NCBI RefSeq assembly: GCF_007997285.1
Contig: NZ_VORX01000003.1
Location: 558,001 to 622,000, forward strand
Direction: 5' to 3'
Source: Gelidibacter salicanalis
GTDB lineage: Bacteria > Bacteroidota > Bacteroidia > Flavobacteriales > Flavobacteriaceae
DNA length: 64,000 nucleotides
Part shown: positions 1-7,969 of the stretch, in pieces
How positions within the stretch are numbered: the first letter of the stretch is position 1
Layout: each line of letters opens with the position of its first letter
Program-made: the position numbers and the translations under genes
The notes under the pieces: model-generated
Database searches by the model: none
What the model was told of the DNA's origin: nothing
Seen by the model: the letters and a program-made list of their open reading frames with translations, nothing else

Positions 1-1
1 A

Positions 2-1918
2 GCCATTTTCGATTATTTTGATGGTCTTTTAATTGGGTTAACTGCTACGCCTAAGAAAGATATTGATATTAATACCTATTCCTTATTTAAAATTGAAGAT
101 GATAATCCCACATTCGCATATGAGTTAAATCAAGCTGTAAAAGATAAATTTCTTGTGCCTCCTAGGGCAATAGAAGTTCCTGTCAAGTTCATATATGAAG
201 GTATAAAATACAAAGAGCTCTCCGAAGATGATAAGGCGAAATTTGAGGACACCTTCGATGACGTTGATCTAAACGAAGAGGAAGATTATGTCATAGAAAA
301 ATCGCAAATTAATAAGTTCTTATTTAACGCTGATACCATAGATAAGGTATTGGATTACCTAATGAACAATGGAATAAAAGTTGAGGGGGGCGATAAATTA
401 GGTAAAACAATCATTTTTGCAAAAAACCATAAACATGCAATTTTTATTGAAGAACGCTTTAATAAGAATTATCCAGAATATTCAGGCAAGTTTCTAAGAG
501 TTATTGATAATTACGAAAGTAAAGCACAGGATTTATTAGAAAATTTTTGTCAAGATAAAATAGAATTAGAACCCCAAATTGCGGTGTCTGTAGATATGTT
601 AGATACAGGTGTAGATGCACCTCGTGTTGTCAACTTAGTTTTCTTTAAACAAGTAAGATCTTATTCTAAATTCTGGCAAATGATTGGCAGAGGAACACGA
701 TTAAGACCAGATTTGTTTGGTCCAGGCATAGATAAAGAGCATTTTATAATTTTTGATATCTGTGATAATTTTTCCTTTTTTGGTGAGCATCCTGATGGTA
801 TTAATGCGAGTAGTTCTAAAGCCTTATCACAGCAAGTTTTTGACCTTAAACTGAATATTATTACTACCATTAGGGATAATTCAGATGCAACAATTGAAGA
901 GGATGAGTTGGCTCAGAATTACACGAACCAGCTTTACACTTTAATTGCAGATTTAGATGAAGAACGTTTTGAAGTGAGAAAACACTGGAGGTTAGTAAAG
1001 GAGTTTCAAAGTCGAACTCGATGGGATAACTTGTCATTAACTGATAATGCAGATATTTCGAATAATTTGTCATTATTACCATCCTATACAAATGATGTAA
1101 ATGAACGTGCAAAGCGTTTTGATTTACTCATTTTAAATCTACAATTAGCAATGCTTGTTGGGAATATGAGTTTGCAAGATCGCTATATAAAAAACATATA
1201 TGGAATAGGTAAAAGTCTTTACAGGAAAAGAAATATTCCAAAGATTAAGGAAAAATTATCTACAATAAATCAAATTCAAGACGAGGAATTTTGGGTAAAT
1301 ATCAATGTCAAGGCTGTTGAAGATATACGTATTGAAATTCGTGACTTATTGAAATTTATTGAAAAAGAAGAGGTCAAAATTATTTACACCAATTTTAAGG
1401 ATGTTTTACATGAAGATAGAGTTACAGAACATGATATCATGCCTGCTTACACAAGATTGAAGAGTTATCGGGACAGAGTGGAATCATTTATTAGAAAGAA
1501 TAAATCACATTTAGTAATTGATAAATTACACAAGAACATTGCAATCACTCCTAAGGAGCTTGAATTGTTGGAATCATTTTTATTTAATGACGAGTTAGGA
1601 TCCAAGGAAGAGTATATTAAAGAATATGGAGAGGAGCCCTTAGGTAAATTTATAAGATCTGTTGTTGGGTTGGATATTGAAACAGTAAATAGCCTATTTG
1701 CCAACTTTATTGATGACAAAAATTTAAAACCAGTTCAGATTACTTTTATTCAAACACTGATTAACTATTTAAACGTCAATGGCACACTTGATAAAAAGCT
1801 ACTTACCAAACCTCCCTTCAACGAAGCCAATGATAGTGGTGTAATTGGGTTATTTGAAGATGATGATGTGCGGAAAATAGTATCCCTCATTGACACTGTT
1901 AATGAAAATATAGGTTAA
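2..1918 (+). CDS. hsdR: Type I restriction enzyme R subunit (HsdR), 3' part only
   Basis: This is the ATP-dependent translocase/nuclease subunit of a type I restriction-modification complex; the gene enters from the left edge, so its N-terminal nuclease domain and Walker A are missing. The reading frame is open from base 2. It opens with a GLTATPK helicase motif (III) about 15 residues in, followed by the second RecA-like domain with a DxLxTGVDAP motif (bases ~595-625) and a QMIGRGTRL motif VI (~680-705), then a long helical C-terminal region typical of EcoEI-like R subunits. A GTG at 155 is an internal codon, not the start. hsdM and hsdS are not visible and are probably to the left. The region is more AT-rich than the rest of the window, which fits acquired DNA. 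Function is inferred from motifs; other SF2 restriction helicases are less likely. Confidence 0.85.
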   Translation, partial: AIFDYFDGLLIGLTATPKKDIDINTYSLFKIEDDNPTFAYELNQAVKDKFLVPPRAIEVPVKFIYEGIKYKELSEDDKAKFEDTFDDVDLNEEEDYVIEKSQINKFLFNADTIDKVLDYLMNNGIKVEGGDKLGKTIIFAKNHKHAIFIEERFNKNYPEYSGKFLRVIDNYESKAQDLLENFCQDKIELEPQIAVSVDMLDTGVDAPRVVNLVFFKQVRSYSKFWQMIGRGTRLRPDLFGPGIDKEHFIIFDICDNFSFFGEHPDGINASSSKALSQQVFDLKLNIITTIRDNSDATIEEDELAQNYTNQLYTLIADLDEERFEVRKHWRLVKEFQSRTRWDNLSLTDNADISNNLSLLPSYTNDVNERAKRFDLLILNLQLAMLVGNMSLQDRYIKNIYGIGKSLYRKRNIPKIKEKLSTINQIQDEEFWVNINVKAVEDIRIEIRDLLKFIEKEEVKIIYTNFKDVLHEDRVTEHDIMPAYTRLKSYRDRVESFIRKNKSHLVIDKLHKNIAITPKELELLESFLFNDELGSKEEYIKEYGEEPLGKFIRSVVGLDIETVNSLFANFIDDKNLKPVQITFIQTLINYLNVNGTLDKKLLTKPPFNEANDSGVIGLFEDDDVRKIVSLIDTVNENIG

Positions 1919-2087
1919 TCTCAAAATGCTATCAAAAAAGTTGGCATATTGGCAATTCGCCTCATTTTTTAGAATTACATATCCTTTGAATAAATTGCCG
2001 CTAACAGTATTTAATATTTTTTAATAAATATCTATCCAAGTTTTGATAGATTCAATTTGATAAACACTGTAAAAGAACAATCTGAAT

Positions 2088-2912
2088 ATGACTGACAATG
2101 AAATTGAAAATTTTGTAAAGCAAACGATTCGTGAGAATGTCATTGATATTCCTAAGAATGATTTAAATGATATTTATAAGAAATGGCAAAACAATGAAAA
2201 AGCGAGTAATAGTGTTTTTGATAGGAGTCTAATGCAATCATTACAGTGCGTTCCCCACAACAGCTATTTGCTAGGGGTTGATTTTCCGTTTTGGTTTGGA
2301 GATTTAAAAGCCAACATAAAAAGGATCATGATTGTTGGTGTAGATCCATTAAGAAACAAAACTGATTTTAAGAAGGCTAATATTCATCAAAATGTTTTAA
2401 TTAGCACACCTTATGCACTCCATTCTGAAACGGCTCGTAATGGAATAACAAAAGCTTATTGGGCATTTGTGGAATCTTTAAGTGCCAATCATTTTGTGTA
2501 TCTCACAGATATTTATAAATCCTTCTTTTACGTGGATAATCCTAAAATGACAAGAAGTTATAATTACTATCCAAAACAACAAGGATCAGTGGAGAATCAA
2601 AGATCTATTTTAATAAAAGAAATCGATTTCTTAAAACCTGATGTTATCATTACATTTGGTAGTATAGCTTTTTTAAAATTAACTTCAAAAAAATATGTAA
2701 AATTAGGTAATGGAATTGATTACAATAAAACATATTTGGAAGAATTTAATGAAATTCCCGTTTTGCCATTTATGCATTTGTCAGGGAGTACTAGGGATAA
2801 AAATTTAGAAGATTTTCTTAAAGTGCATAAAGTTGAGAAGAAGAAGGAAGGTAGGGTTGGCTATGGAAGTGCCTATGCCGAAATAATAGAGAACTCTTTT
2901 ATTAATAATTAA
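2088..2912 (+). CDS. Uracil-DNA glycosylase superfamily protein
   Basis: A 274-residue protein with the layout of the uracil-DNA glycosylase fold: a hydrophobic strand ending in GVDPLR (residues ~82-87, the position of the water-activating GxDP loop), a central strand PDVIITFGSIAF (~190-201), and a late PFMHLSGS segment (~226-233) in the position of the HPS loop. Family members normally excise uracil or another altered base; which base this one recognises cannot be told from sequence. It sits 169 bp after hsdR, in the same direction, and just before a tRNA-derived scar, so it is probably cargo of the same island. No helicase or nuclease domain is attached. The ATG at 2088 is the first good start. 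Assignment to the superfamily is fairly safe; any defence role is inference. Confidence 0.65.
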   Translation: MTDNEIENFVKQTIRENVIDIPKNDLNDIYKKWQNNEKASNSVFDRSLMQSLQCVPHNSYLLGVDFPFWFGDLKANIKRIMIVGVDPLRNKTDFKKANIHQNVLISTPYALHSETARNGITKAYWAFVESLSANHFVYLTDIYKSFFYVDNPKMTRSYNYYPKQQGSVENQRSILIKEIDFLKPDVIITFGSIAFLKLTSKKYVKLGNGIDYNKTYLEEFNEIPVLPFMHLSGSTRDKNLEDFLKVHKVEKKKEGRVGYGSAYAEIIENSFINN

Positions 2913-2992
2913 TAAAAACAAATAAAAGGCATACAATTCGGATACCAATAGAACAAATTAAAGCTGAAGTTGTTGTAATTCATTTTATACCA

Positions 2993-3020
2993 GTCCTTGG
3001 TTCGAGCCCAAGAGGAGGAG
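2993..3020 (+). repeat. Detached tRNA 3' end (T-arm and acceptor strand), probable att scar
   Basis: The stretch holds a complete T-arm: stem CTTGG (2996-3000), loop TTCGAGC (3001-3007), stem CCAAG (3008-3012). It is followed by a seven-base acceptor strand AGGAGGA (3013-3019) and a discriminator G (3020). No D-arm, anticodon arm or 5' acceptor strand precedes it. The purine-rich acceptor with a G discriminator resembles tRNA-Asn, but the identity is a guess. A real terminator follows directly. This is what remains at one side of an element that integrated into the 3' end of a tRNA gene. Confidence 0.7.
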
Positions 3021-3027
3021 CAAACAA

Positions 3028-3056
3028 AGAGTTACATGAAAATGTAGCTCTTTTTT
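3028..3056 (+). terminator. Terminator of the disrupted tRNA gene
   Basis: A 10-bp stem, AGAGTTACAT (3028-3037) with ATGTAGCTCT (3042-3051) and a GAAA loop, contains one T-G pair and is followed by a T run. It lies 8 bases after the tRNA fragment, as expected for the original terminator of that tRNA gene. Confidence 0.75.
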
Positions 3057-3060
3057 GTTT

Positions 3061-3404
3061 TGGGGTGGTTCCGAATCTTTGGCTTTGATAATTGCCATTG
3101 CCCTTTTAAATCATACCTATAAAACCTCCATTTTAGGACTTCTAAAGTGCTCTCTGTAATTCTTAATTCATCAAACTCGCCTTTTTTTTATTCTTCAATG
3201 CACAACGAATTCCAGTTTTTTAGATGTAACGAGATGATATTTAGAATAACATTGAGTTTTAAGTAAACCCCTTATTCATATTAAAAAATGATGTAGCTTA
3301 TTGCAGCCGGTATATTAATCTTTGATGTGACTATTTAGAGTGATTAATACGCATTGAACTTAAAGTGATTTTTGTTTATCAAGCCATTGAACCATAGTAT
3401 TAAA
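3061..3404. other. Gene-free AT-rich stretch between tRNA scar and higBA
   Basis: No gene with a start codon is supported here. The minus strand is open for about 50 codons (roughly 3040-3185) without any Met, which may be a decayed coding fragment but matches nothing I recognise. The right edge runs into the palindromes upstream of higBA. Confidence 0.4.
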
Positions 3405-3440
3405 TTACAATAAATGTAAGTAAATTACCAAATATGTAAT
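3405..3440. promoter_or_regulatory. Palindrome array, probable HigA operator
   Basis: Two perfect inverted repeats stand next to each other: TTACA-N5-TGTAA (3405-3419) and ATTAC-N7-GTAAT (3424-3440). The right arm of the first and the left arm of the second also pair (GTAA ... TTAC). They end 8 bases before the -7 box of the higBA operon, a position from which a bound antitoxin would block transcription. Confidence 0.6.
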
Positions 3441-3448
3441 ATTTATTT

Positions 3449-3456
3449 TATCTTTG
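3449..3456 (+). promoter_or_regulatory. -7 promoter box of higBA
   Basis: TATCTTTG matches the Bacteroidota -7 consensus TAnnTTTG. The predicted transcript would start about 3460, some 24 bases before the ATG at 3484, so the in-frame TTG at 3472 is a poor candidate for the start. Confidence 0.6.
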
Positions 3457-3483
3457 TTGGTTTATAATTAGTTGCATTTCTAC

Positions 3484-3780
3484 ATGCATATCATTTCCTT
3501 CAAGAAGTTAAGAGACTATTTCTCGAAAGACACCAATGCTGCAACAGCATTGCGAGATTGGTATAAGATAACGAAGAAAGCTGAATGGAATAATTTTGCG
3601 GATTTAAAAAACACATTTAACTCGGCTGATGCTGTTGGAAATGACAGATATGTTTTTAATGTCAAAGGAAACCATTACAGGATTGTCGGAATAGTTATGT
3701 TTAAAATTAAACGCGTCTATATACGTTGGGTAGGTAGTCATAAAGATTACGACAAAATAAAGAATATCGATAAACTATAA
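3484..3780 (+). CDS. higB: Type II toxin, HigB family mRNA interferase
   Basis: A 98-residue RelE-fold toxin of the HigB type that would cleave mRNA, probably on the ribosome. The family hallmarks are visible: N-terminal HIISFKKLRDYF, a central YVFNVKGNHYRIV strand (about residues 55-67), and a C-terminal VYIRWVGSHKDYDKI in which the RWVGSHxDYD run carries the usual active-site side. I take ATG 3484 rather than the TTG at 3472, because the -7 box is only 16 bases before the TTG. The antitoxin gene follows 5 bases later, so the two are co-transcribed in the toxin-first order typical of higBA. The pair sits between a tRNA scar and a recombinase relic, as mobile toxin-antitoxin loci often do. 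Confidence 0.88.
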   Translation: MHIISFKKLRDYFSKDTNAATALRDWYKITKKAEWNNFADLKNTFNSADAVGNDRYVFNVKGNHYRIVGIVMFKIKRVYIRWVGSHKDYDKIKNIDKL

Positions 3781-3785
3781 AAATC

Positions 3786-4145
3786 ATGAAATCAGTTACA
3801 CATAAAGAATACATTGCAGCTAATATTCGGTTAGAGGCACTATTGAAAGAGGTTGGAAATGATGCACCTGAAGATGATCCTCGTATTATAGAGCTTTTAG
3901 AGGTCAGTGATATTATTGAACACTATGAAGAAATGCATTTTTCTATAGGTCTTCCAACCTTAAAAGAAATGATTGAATTGCGCATGTTTGAAATGGGCTT
4001 AAAAAGAAAGGATCTCGCCACGCTTTTGAACACCAGTGCATCAAGAGTAAGTGAATACTTGAATGGTAAAAGGGAAATCACATTGAATGTGGCCAAAGCT
4101 CTACATCAAAAGTTGAATATTGATAGTGACATTATTCTACAATGA
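3786..4145 (+). CDS. higA: HigA antitoxin, XRE-type DNA-binding protein
   Basis: A 119-residue protein whose C-terminal half is a helix-turn-helix of the XRE/Cro class (residues ~60-115: KRKDLATLLNTSASRVSEYL followed by LNVAKALHQKLNI). The acidic N-terminal half probably wraps HigB. It should neutralise HigB by direct binding and repress the operon through the palindromes at 3405-3440. The gene begins 5 bases after the higB stop, in the same direction. The N-terminal extension before the HTH is typical of HigA antitoxins in this phylum. Confidence 0.88.
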   Translation: MKSVTHKEYIAANIRLEALLKEVGNDAPEDDPRIIELLEVSDIIEHYEEMHFSIGLPTLKEMIELRMFEMGLKRKDLATLLNTSASRVSEYLNGKREITLNVAKALHQKLNIDSDIILQ

Positions 4146-4192
4146 TTTCGATGCTAAACGAGATAAGATGAATTTAATAATATAATTTATTC

Positions 4193-4470
4193 TCACACCA
4201 ATATTTTGATTGCATCATCCAAAAAAGGAATTGTCAAAATTCTTTGAGATAAGATTGCGTGACAGCAAGATATTGATGTCACATAGATTCACTGATGATG
4301 TATATAGCGATTCCTCTTTGTTTTAAGCAGTTTGCAAAACTATGTTCAGCGAGATAACTACTGATTGATTTATTGATTCCACAGTTTGTTGCAATCTCCA
4401 TAAATTCCTTGTTATAATGTTGAAGTGCATTATGAATGAAACAGTTATGGAAGTAGTCATGGCACACAGT
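4193..4470 (-). pseudogene. Tyrosine recombinase (integrase), broken C-terminal remnant
   Basis: Read on the minus strand from about 4467, the frame carries the C-terminal box of phage-type integrases: a helix ending EIATNCGI, then AEHSFANCLKQRG, IYIISESM, an in-frame TGA exactly where the Gly of the MGH/LGH motif belongs, then HQYLAVTQSYLKEF with the nucleophile Tyr retained. After a second stop a frameshift restores FLDDAIKILV and a TGA at 4193-4195. The conserved Arg before the His is Glu here. The N-terminal two thirds are missing: an in-frame TAA lies just upstream. With two stops, a frameshift and a lost catalytic Arg it cannot be active. It is probably the relic of the recombinase that shaped this locus, or an older visitor at the same tRNA. 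Confidence 0.75.
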
Positions 4471-4552
4471 TTACTGCCGTTTCAGTATTCTCCCATTTAT
4501 TTTTTTTTTACACCACGACTAAAACATAAAGCCCCAAGTATTATAAACACAA

Positions 4553-4611
4553 AAAAGCCCTAATTTTCATTAGAGCTTTTCTTAATTAGTACTTAAATTC
4601 TTTTAAGTACT
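4553..4611. terminator. Two hairpins after the AraC gene
   Basis: The stem AAAAGC-CTAAT with its complement (4553-4580) is flanked by A and T runs, so it could work on both strands. It is followed by a 10-bp perfect stem AGTACTTAAA/TTTAAGTACT (4588-4611). Both lie directly behind the end of the minus-strand AraC-type gene and mark the edge of the accessory segment. Confidence 0.7.
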
Positions 4612-4623
4612 ACTTGATATATA

Positions 4624-5637
4624 TTATGCTGAAACAGCTAACTTACTTTTTTTGTAATCGCTTGGTGTACAGTCGTAACGTTCTTTAAAGATTTTTGAGA
4701 AATAACTTCTGCTGGTAAAGCCAACACTGTAAACAATTTCTGAAATATTCAAATCAGTATTAATAATTAATTCTTCAGATTTTGTCAATCTTACAGAACG
4801 AATGTATTCACAAATAGTCAACCCGTGCTGAAACTTAAAGCCTTCTTGTAATTTAGCGGCAGATAAACCAACTCTATCACTTAAGTTTTCGACTTTATGG
4901 TCTAAATCTGGAAACTCATTAATGTATTCTGTAAGTTTTGCAATTAAGCCGATTTCCATTTTAGTCAACGACGTTGGTTCCATATCTAAGTTTTCGATAT
5001 CCTTGTTATGGTGATCGATCTCTAGCGCTAAAATGACATTAACGATACCTTTAGTCAACAACTGACGCACTAAACCATCTTGCTTGATGCATTGTAGTTG
5101 TTTAATGTTTTCGGCAATCTTAAGGTTGTATGATCCAACATACACATAATCTTCAGTTTTGTTAGAGATAAATGCATCTCTTAAACTGCTGCCCCATTGA
5201 GAGCTGCTATTTCCTTCGTGAGAAGTATTAACAGAGATAAGTGTCGCTACCGTTTCAATATCTTTTTCTAATAAAATGATGTTTTGACCCGAAATAATGT
5301 TAGCGATGATGCTGGTTTGAAAAGCGTCAACAGTTGTCGTAGTAGTCGACTCTTCAAAAGTATGTGAAAGTTTCCCTTTTGAACAGTACATAAAATTGAC
5401 ATTTGATCCTACTAGGGTGTCAATAGTAAGTTGGATATTCTCAAATGCGGTAATATCAAATTCTAATACCGTTAGACCGTCTTCTAAAGCAATGGAGCGT
5501 ATGCTACCACGTGCTATATCGTTGTTTATATTTAGTTTGCACTCGCTGTTGGCTTGCGCTAGCGTACCACCAATTTCATTTTTGAGTGCTTCGAAAAAGG
5601 AATATAAATCGTTGACTTTAGATGCTATATTAATCAT
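4624..5637 (-). CDS. AraC-family transcriptional regulator
   Basis: A 337-residue regulator. The C-terminal ~100 residues form the double HTH of AraC proteins: AAKLQEGFKFQHGLTICEYIRSVRL for the first helix pair, then LNISEIVYSVGFTSRSYFSKIFKERYDCTPSDYKK, the classic GF-S-YF-F-G-P-YR signature with Asp in place of Arg before the Tyr. The N-terminal ~220 residues have no clear sugar-binding cupin signature and are probably a ligand or redox sensor of unknown type. No membrane segment is seen. The gene is monocistronic, with hairpins behind it and a 40-codon gene 44 bases upstream. The regulated genes cannot be deduced. Confidence 0.85.
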   Translation of the reverse strand: MINIASKVNDLYSFFEALKNEIGGTLAQANSECKLNINNDIARGSIRSIALEDGLTVLEFDITAFENIQLTIDTLVGSNVNFMYCSKGKLSHTFEESTTTTTVDAFQTSIIANIISGQNIILLEKDIETVATLISVNTSHEGNSSSQWGSSLRDAFISNKTEDYVYVGSYNLKIAENIKQLQCIKQDGLVRQLLTKGIVNVILALEIDHHNKDIENLDMEPTSLTKMEIGLIAKLTEYINEFPDLDHKVENLSDRVGLSAAKLQEGFKFQHGLTICEYIRSVRLTKSEELIINTDLNISEIVYSVGFTSRSYFSKIFKERYDCTPSDYKKSKLAVSA

Positions 5638-5681
5638 GATGTGATGGTTTTAGTGGTTAATTATTGTGTTTTGTGTTGGTC

Positions 5682-5807
5682 TTAAATTTGAGGCTCGGCT
5701 TTGGCCAAAACTCTAATTTTTGCATTGGTAGCATTCATATTGATTTTTGGAAAAACACGTGCTACTCTTGCATACTGTTTTAATTCAGATTCTTGATTGG
5801 TTTTCAT
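5682..5807 (-). CDS. Small protein of unknown function (41 aa)
   Basis: A complete frame ATG-TAA encoding 41 residues, basic and without a membrane segment (begins MKTNQESELKQYARVARVFP, ends KAEPQI). It lies between a DUF5670-like gene (50 bases upstream) and the AraC gene (44 bases downstream), all on the minus strand, so the three may form one transcript. I do not recognise the family. Support is the clean frame, its spacing within a same-strand run, and the lack of any competing frame. Confidence 0.45.
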   Translation of the reverse strand: MKTNQESELKQYARVARVFPKINMNATNAKIRVLAKAEPQI

Positions 5808-5857
5808 ATGAGTTGGTCTTTGGTGGGTATTATGATATGTATTAGTATCTTATAACT

Positions 5858-6004
5858 TCAATCTTTTCTTTTCATTCCTATATATCCCGCCACAATAGCT
5901 AAAAGCAGTAAGAGGTGGACTGAAGGTTGTAAAGAGTATACAAAGTAGCTTAAGGCCCATCCAATAATCATGAGAACAGATACTGTATAAAAGAACGTCT
6001 TCAT
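5858..6004 (-). CDS. Small membrane protein, lmo0937/DUF5670-like
   Basis: A 48-residue frame with an AGGAAT ribosome-binding-like sequence shortly before the ATG. The product is almost wholly membrane: one segment at residues 4-22 (FYTVSVLMIIGWALSYFV) and one at 30-43 (HLLLLLAIVAGYIG), ending in MKRKD. This matches the small lmo0937/DUF5670 proteins, which occur widely in bacteria with no fixed function, often in stress regulons. A CATCTTTG sequence (6047-6054, minus strand), one base off the -7 consensus, lies 43 bases upstream. It is too short to be picked up by most gene callers. Confidence 0.65.
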   Translation of the reverse strand: MKTFFYTVSVLMIIGWALSYFVYSLQPSVHLLLLLAIVAGYIGMKRKD

Positions 6005-6120
6005 TTTAAATTCCTCGTGCATATTAGTTACTTATCAAGTACAATACAAAGATGCCTCTATCCCGAGGGTTTTCTTTTACATCATTTTCAGAATCGGTTA
6101 TACAATTCCCATAAAAGCAT

Positions 6121-6156
6121 AAAAAAACCACCCTAAATTCATGATTTTGGGTGGTT
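6121..6156 (-). terminator. Terminator of the AraC-receiver-kinase operon
   Basis: A 9-bp stem AAACCACCC/GGGTGGTTT (6124-6132 with 6148-6156). On the minus strand it is followed by a T run, 24 bases behind the kinase stop codon. Confidence 0.8.
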
Positions 6157-6179
6157 TATGCGGCAATGTGGCAATCACG

Positions 6180-7967
6180 TTAGGTAATGGGGAGATATAT
6201 GGTGAAGGTTGCGCCCACCCCCACCTCTCCCTTGGCTATAATGTACCCATTATGATTTTCGACAATTTTCTTACAAATAGATAAGCCGATGCCCGTACCA
6301 GAATATTCATTTTTATTATGGAGTCTGTTAAAGAGTACAAATATCTTTTCGGCATAATCCTGATCAAATCCGATACCTTTATCCATTATAGTAATAGTAT
6401 GAAAGACATTATATTTGGTGTGACTTACTTTTGGTACATCTGAAGCATTGGTTTTTGAGTAACTTACGGTTATGAATGGAGAGGTATTTTCGCGGCTATA
6501 TTTTAAGGAATTGCTGAGCAGGTTTAAAAACAATTGTTTTATTTGAAAGGGAATAGCGCGCATGGACGGAATGTCATCTACAATAATACGCGCCTTTTTG
6601 TCCGCGATTATTTCAGCCAAGTCAGTCTTAGCAGCTTCAATTAAGATATTAATGTTGGAATCTTCTAATGCTTCTTCTGATTTATTGGTTCGCGAAAATT
6701 GAAGTAAATCGTCAATTAAAGAACGCATTCGTGAAGAGGAGGCTTTAATGCGCTCAATGTATAGTTTTCCACTGTTTGATAGATTATCTTTCTCCTTATC
6801 TTCCAATCGGGATAAGAAGGTTTGAATTTTGCGCAGAGGTTCTTGTAAATCGTGGCTGGCCACATAATTAAAAGAGGACAATTCTTTATTACTACGTTCC
6901 AATTCGAGGTTTCTCTTCTCAATAAGACGGTAATTTTCAATCTCGTCTGTAATATCGGCAGTGGTCCCCAATAATCTTTTATATCCGTCAGCATCGACCA
7001 GAATTTTGGCATATGCCTTAAAATGCTTGATACTGCCATTCTTTTGAATGATTCTATAATGAATGAAAGGCAAGTCTTCATGTTCAATCATTTGAGACAC
7101 ATGCTCTGACAATTTTTCCACATCATCCGGATGGACGAAACTCAAATAATTTTCCAGGTTAGGTTCAAAAGACTGAGGCTCTTCACCTAATAAGCGAAAT
7201 AAATTATCTGAATACTCATAAACGTCTTCCTCTACATGCCAAATCCAGTTGCCGTGTTTGCTGATCACTTCTGATTGGGTGGTTGATTTTTTAAAGGTTT
7301 CCAAAAGTTCGTTTTTTACCTTTAAAACTTTTAAATTCTTACTGATTTGAAGATAGGTCAACAATAAAATTAAAAGTGACAGAATGAGTACATAGTACAA
7401 TAACATTGGGGCATTAGAAAGACGTCTTACACTTTTTTCCTTTGCCAATCCCAGAACATCATTTTCGTGCGCGGTCATTTCATTAATTTTAAACCGCACA
7501 CTATTCATAGTTTGTCTGCCCTCTCTAAATCCTGCTATAAATTCTCGAGAATCAGGGTTATTAGCGATTGAAAGTTGTAGGGTCTTCTCAAAGATGGCCA
7601 AGCTTTTGTCTATTTTCTCTTTCAGTTCAGCGATGTTCTCTTGTTGTTGAGGGTCTTTTAAGGTGAGTTTCTTTAGTTCTTCTAAACTGTTTTCTATTTG
7701 CTGATTACTGGACAACAACGGGAGTAAAAAGGTGCTATCCTGTGAGATAATAAACCCTCTTTTTCCACTTTCAGCATCCTTAAGCGCTGATAGCATTTTT
7801 TCCAATTCAATATGCACCTGATAATTGTGTTGCACATCATTGATGGAATTGGATAGTTCCTTGATATATCTATAAGCCACCCCGCCCATAACTAAAACCA
7901 CAAACAAACTGACCCCAAAAATAATTTTTAGAAAGCGTTCAGAATTTGAAATGAATTTAAATGGCAT
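6180..7967 (-). CDS. Membrane sensor histidine kinase with CHASE3-like and PAS domains
   Basis: A 595-residue kinase. An N-terminal membrane segment (~13-32) is followed by an extracytoplasmic helical domain (~35-185) with the ESGKRGFIISQD run typical of CHASE3, then a second membrane segment (~186-207). One PAS domain follows (~230-345, with HPDD and the GTTADITDE exit), then a coiled link, the phosphoacceptor box SHDLQEPLRKIQTF (~371-384), the N box NLLSNSLKYS (~485), DKGIGFD and GTGIGLSI (~540-565). All ATPase boxes are intact, so it should be active. It lies 2 bases downstream of a single-domain receiver gene, probably its partner. The signal is unknown. It shares its kinase core style with the multi-PAS kinase at 9083-12667. 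Confidence 0.9.
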   Translation of the reverse strand: MPFKFISNSERFLKIIFGVSLFVVLVMGGVAYRYIKELSNSINDVQHNYQVHIELEKMLSALKDAESGKRGFIISQDSTFLLPLLSSNQQIENSLEELKKLTLKDPQQQENIAELKEKIDKSLAIFEKTLQLSIANNPDSREFIAGFREGRQTMNSVRFKINEMTAHENDVLGLAKEKSVRRLSNAPMLLYYVLILSLLILLLTYLQISKNLKVLKVKNELLETFKKSTTQSEVISKHGNWIWHVEEDVYEYSDNLFRLLGEEPQSFEPNLENYLSFVHPDDVEKLSEHVSQMIEHEDLPFIHYRIIQKNGSIKHFKAYAKILVDADGYKRLLGTTADITDEIENYRLIEKRNLELERSNKELSSFNYVASHDLQEPLRKIQTFLSRLEDKEKDNLSNSGKLYIERIKASSSRMRSLIDDLLQFSRTNKSEEALEDSNINILIEAAKTDLAEIIADKKARIIVDDIPSMRAIPFQIKQLFLNLLSNSLKYSRENTSPFITVSYSKTNASDVPKVSHTKYNVFHTITIMDKGIGFDQDYAEKIFVLFNRLHNKNEYSGTGIGLSICKKIVENHNGYIIAKGEVGVGATFTIYLPIT

Positions 7968-7969
7968 AA

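Noticed and set aside
2993-3020. A functional tRNA gene
   Set aside because: Only the T-arm and acceptor 3' strand are present; the 5' two thirds are missing.
3061-3185. Open minus-strand stretch without Met after the tRNA scar
   Set aside because: It has no start codon and no family resemblance; kept only as a note on the intergenic region.
4279-4467. 62-codon frame as a gene of its own
   Set aside because: It is the middle of a broken integrase; similarity continues beyond its stop codon.
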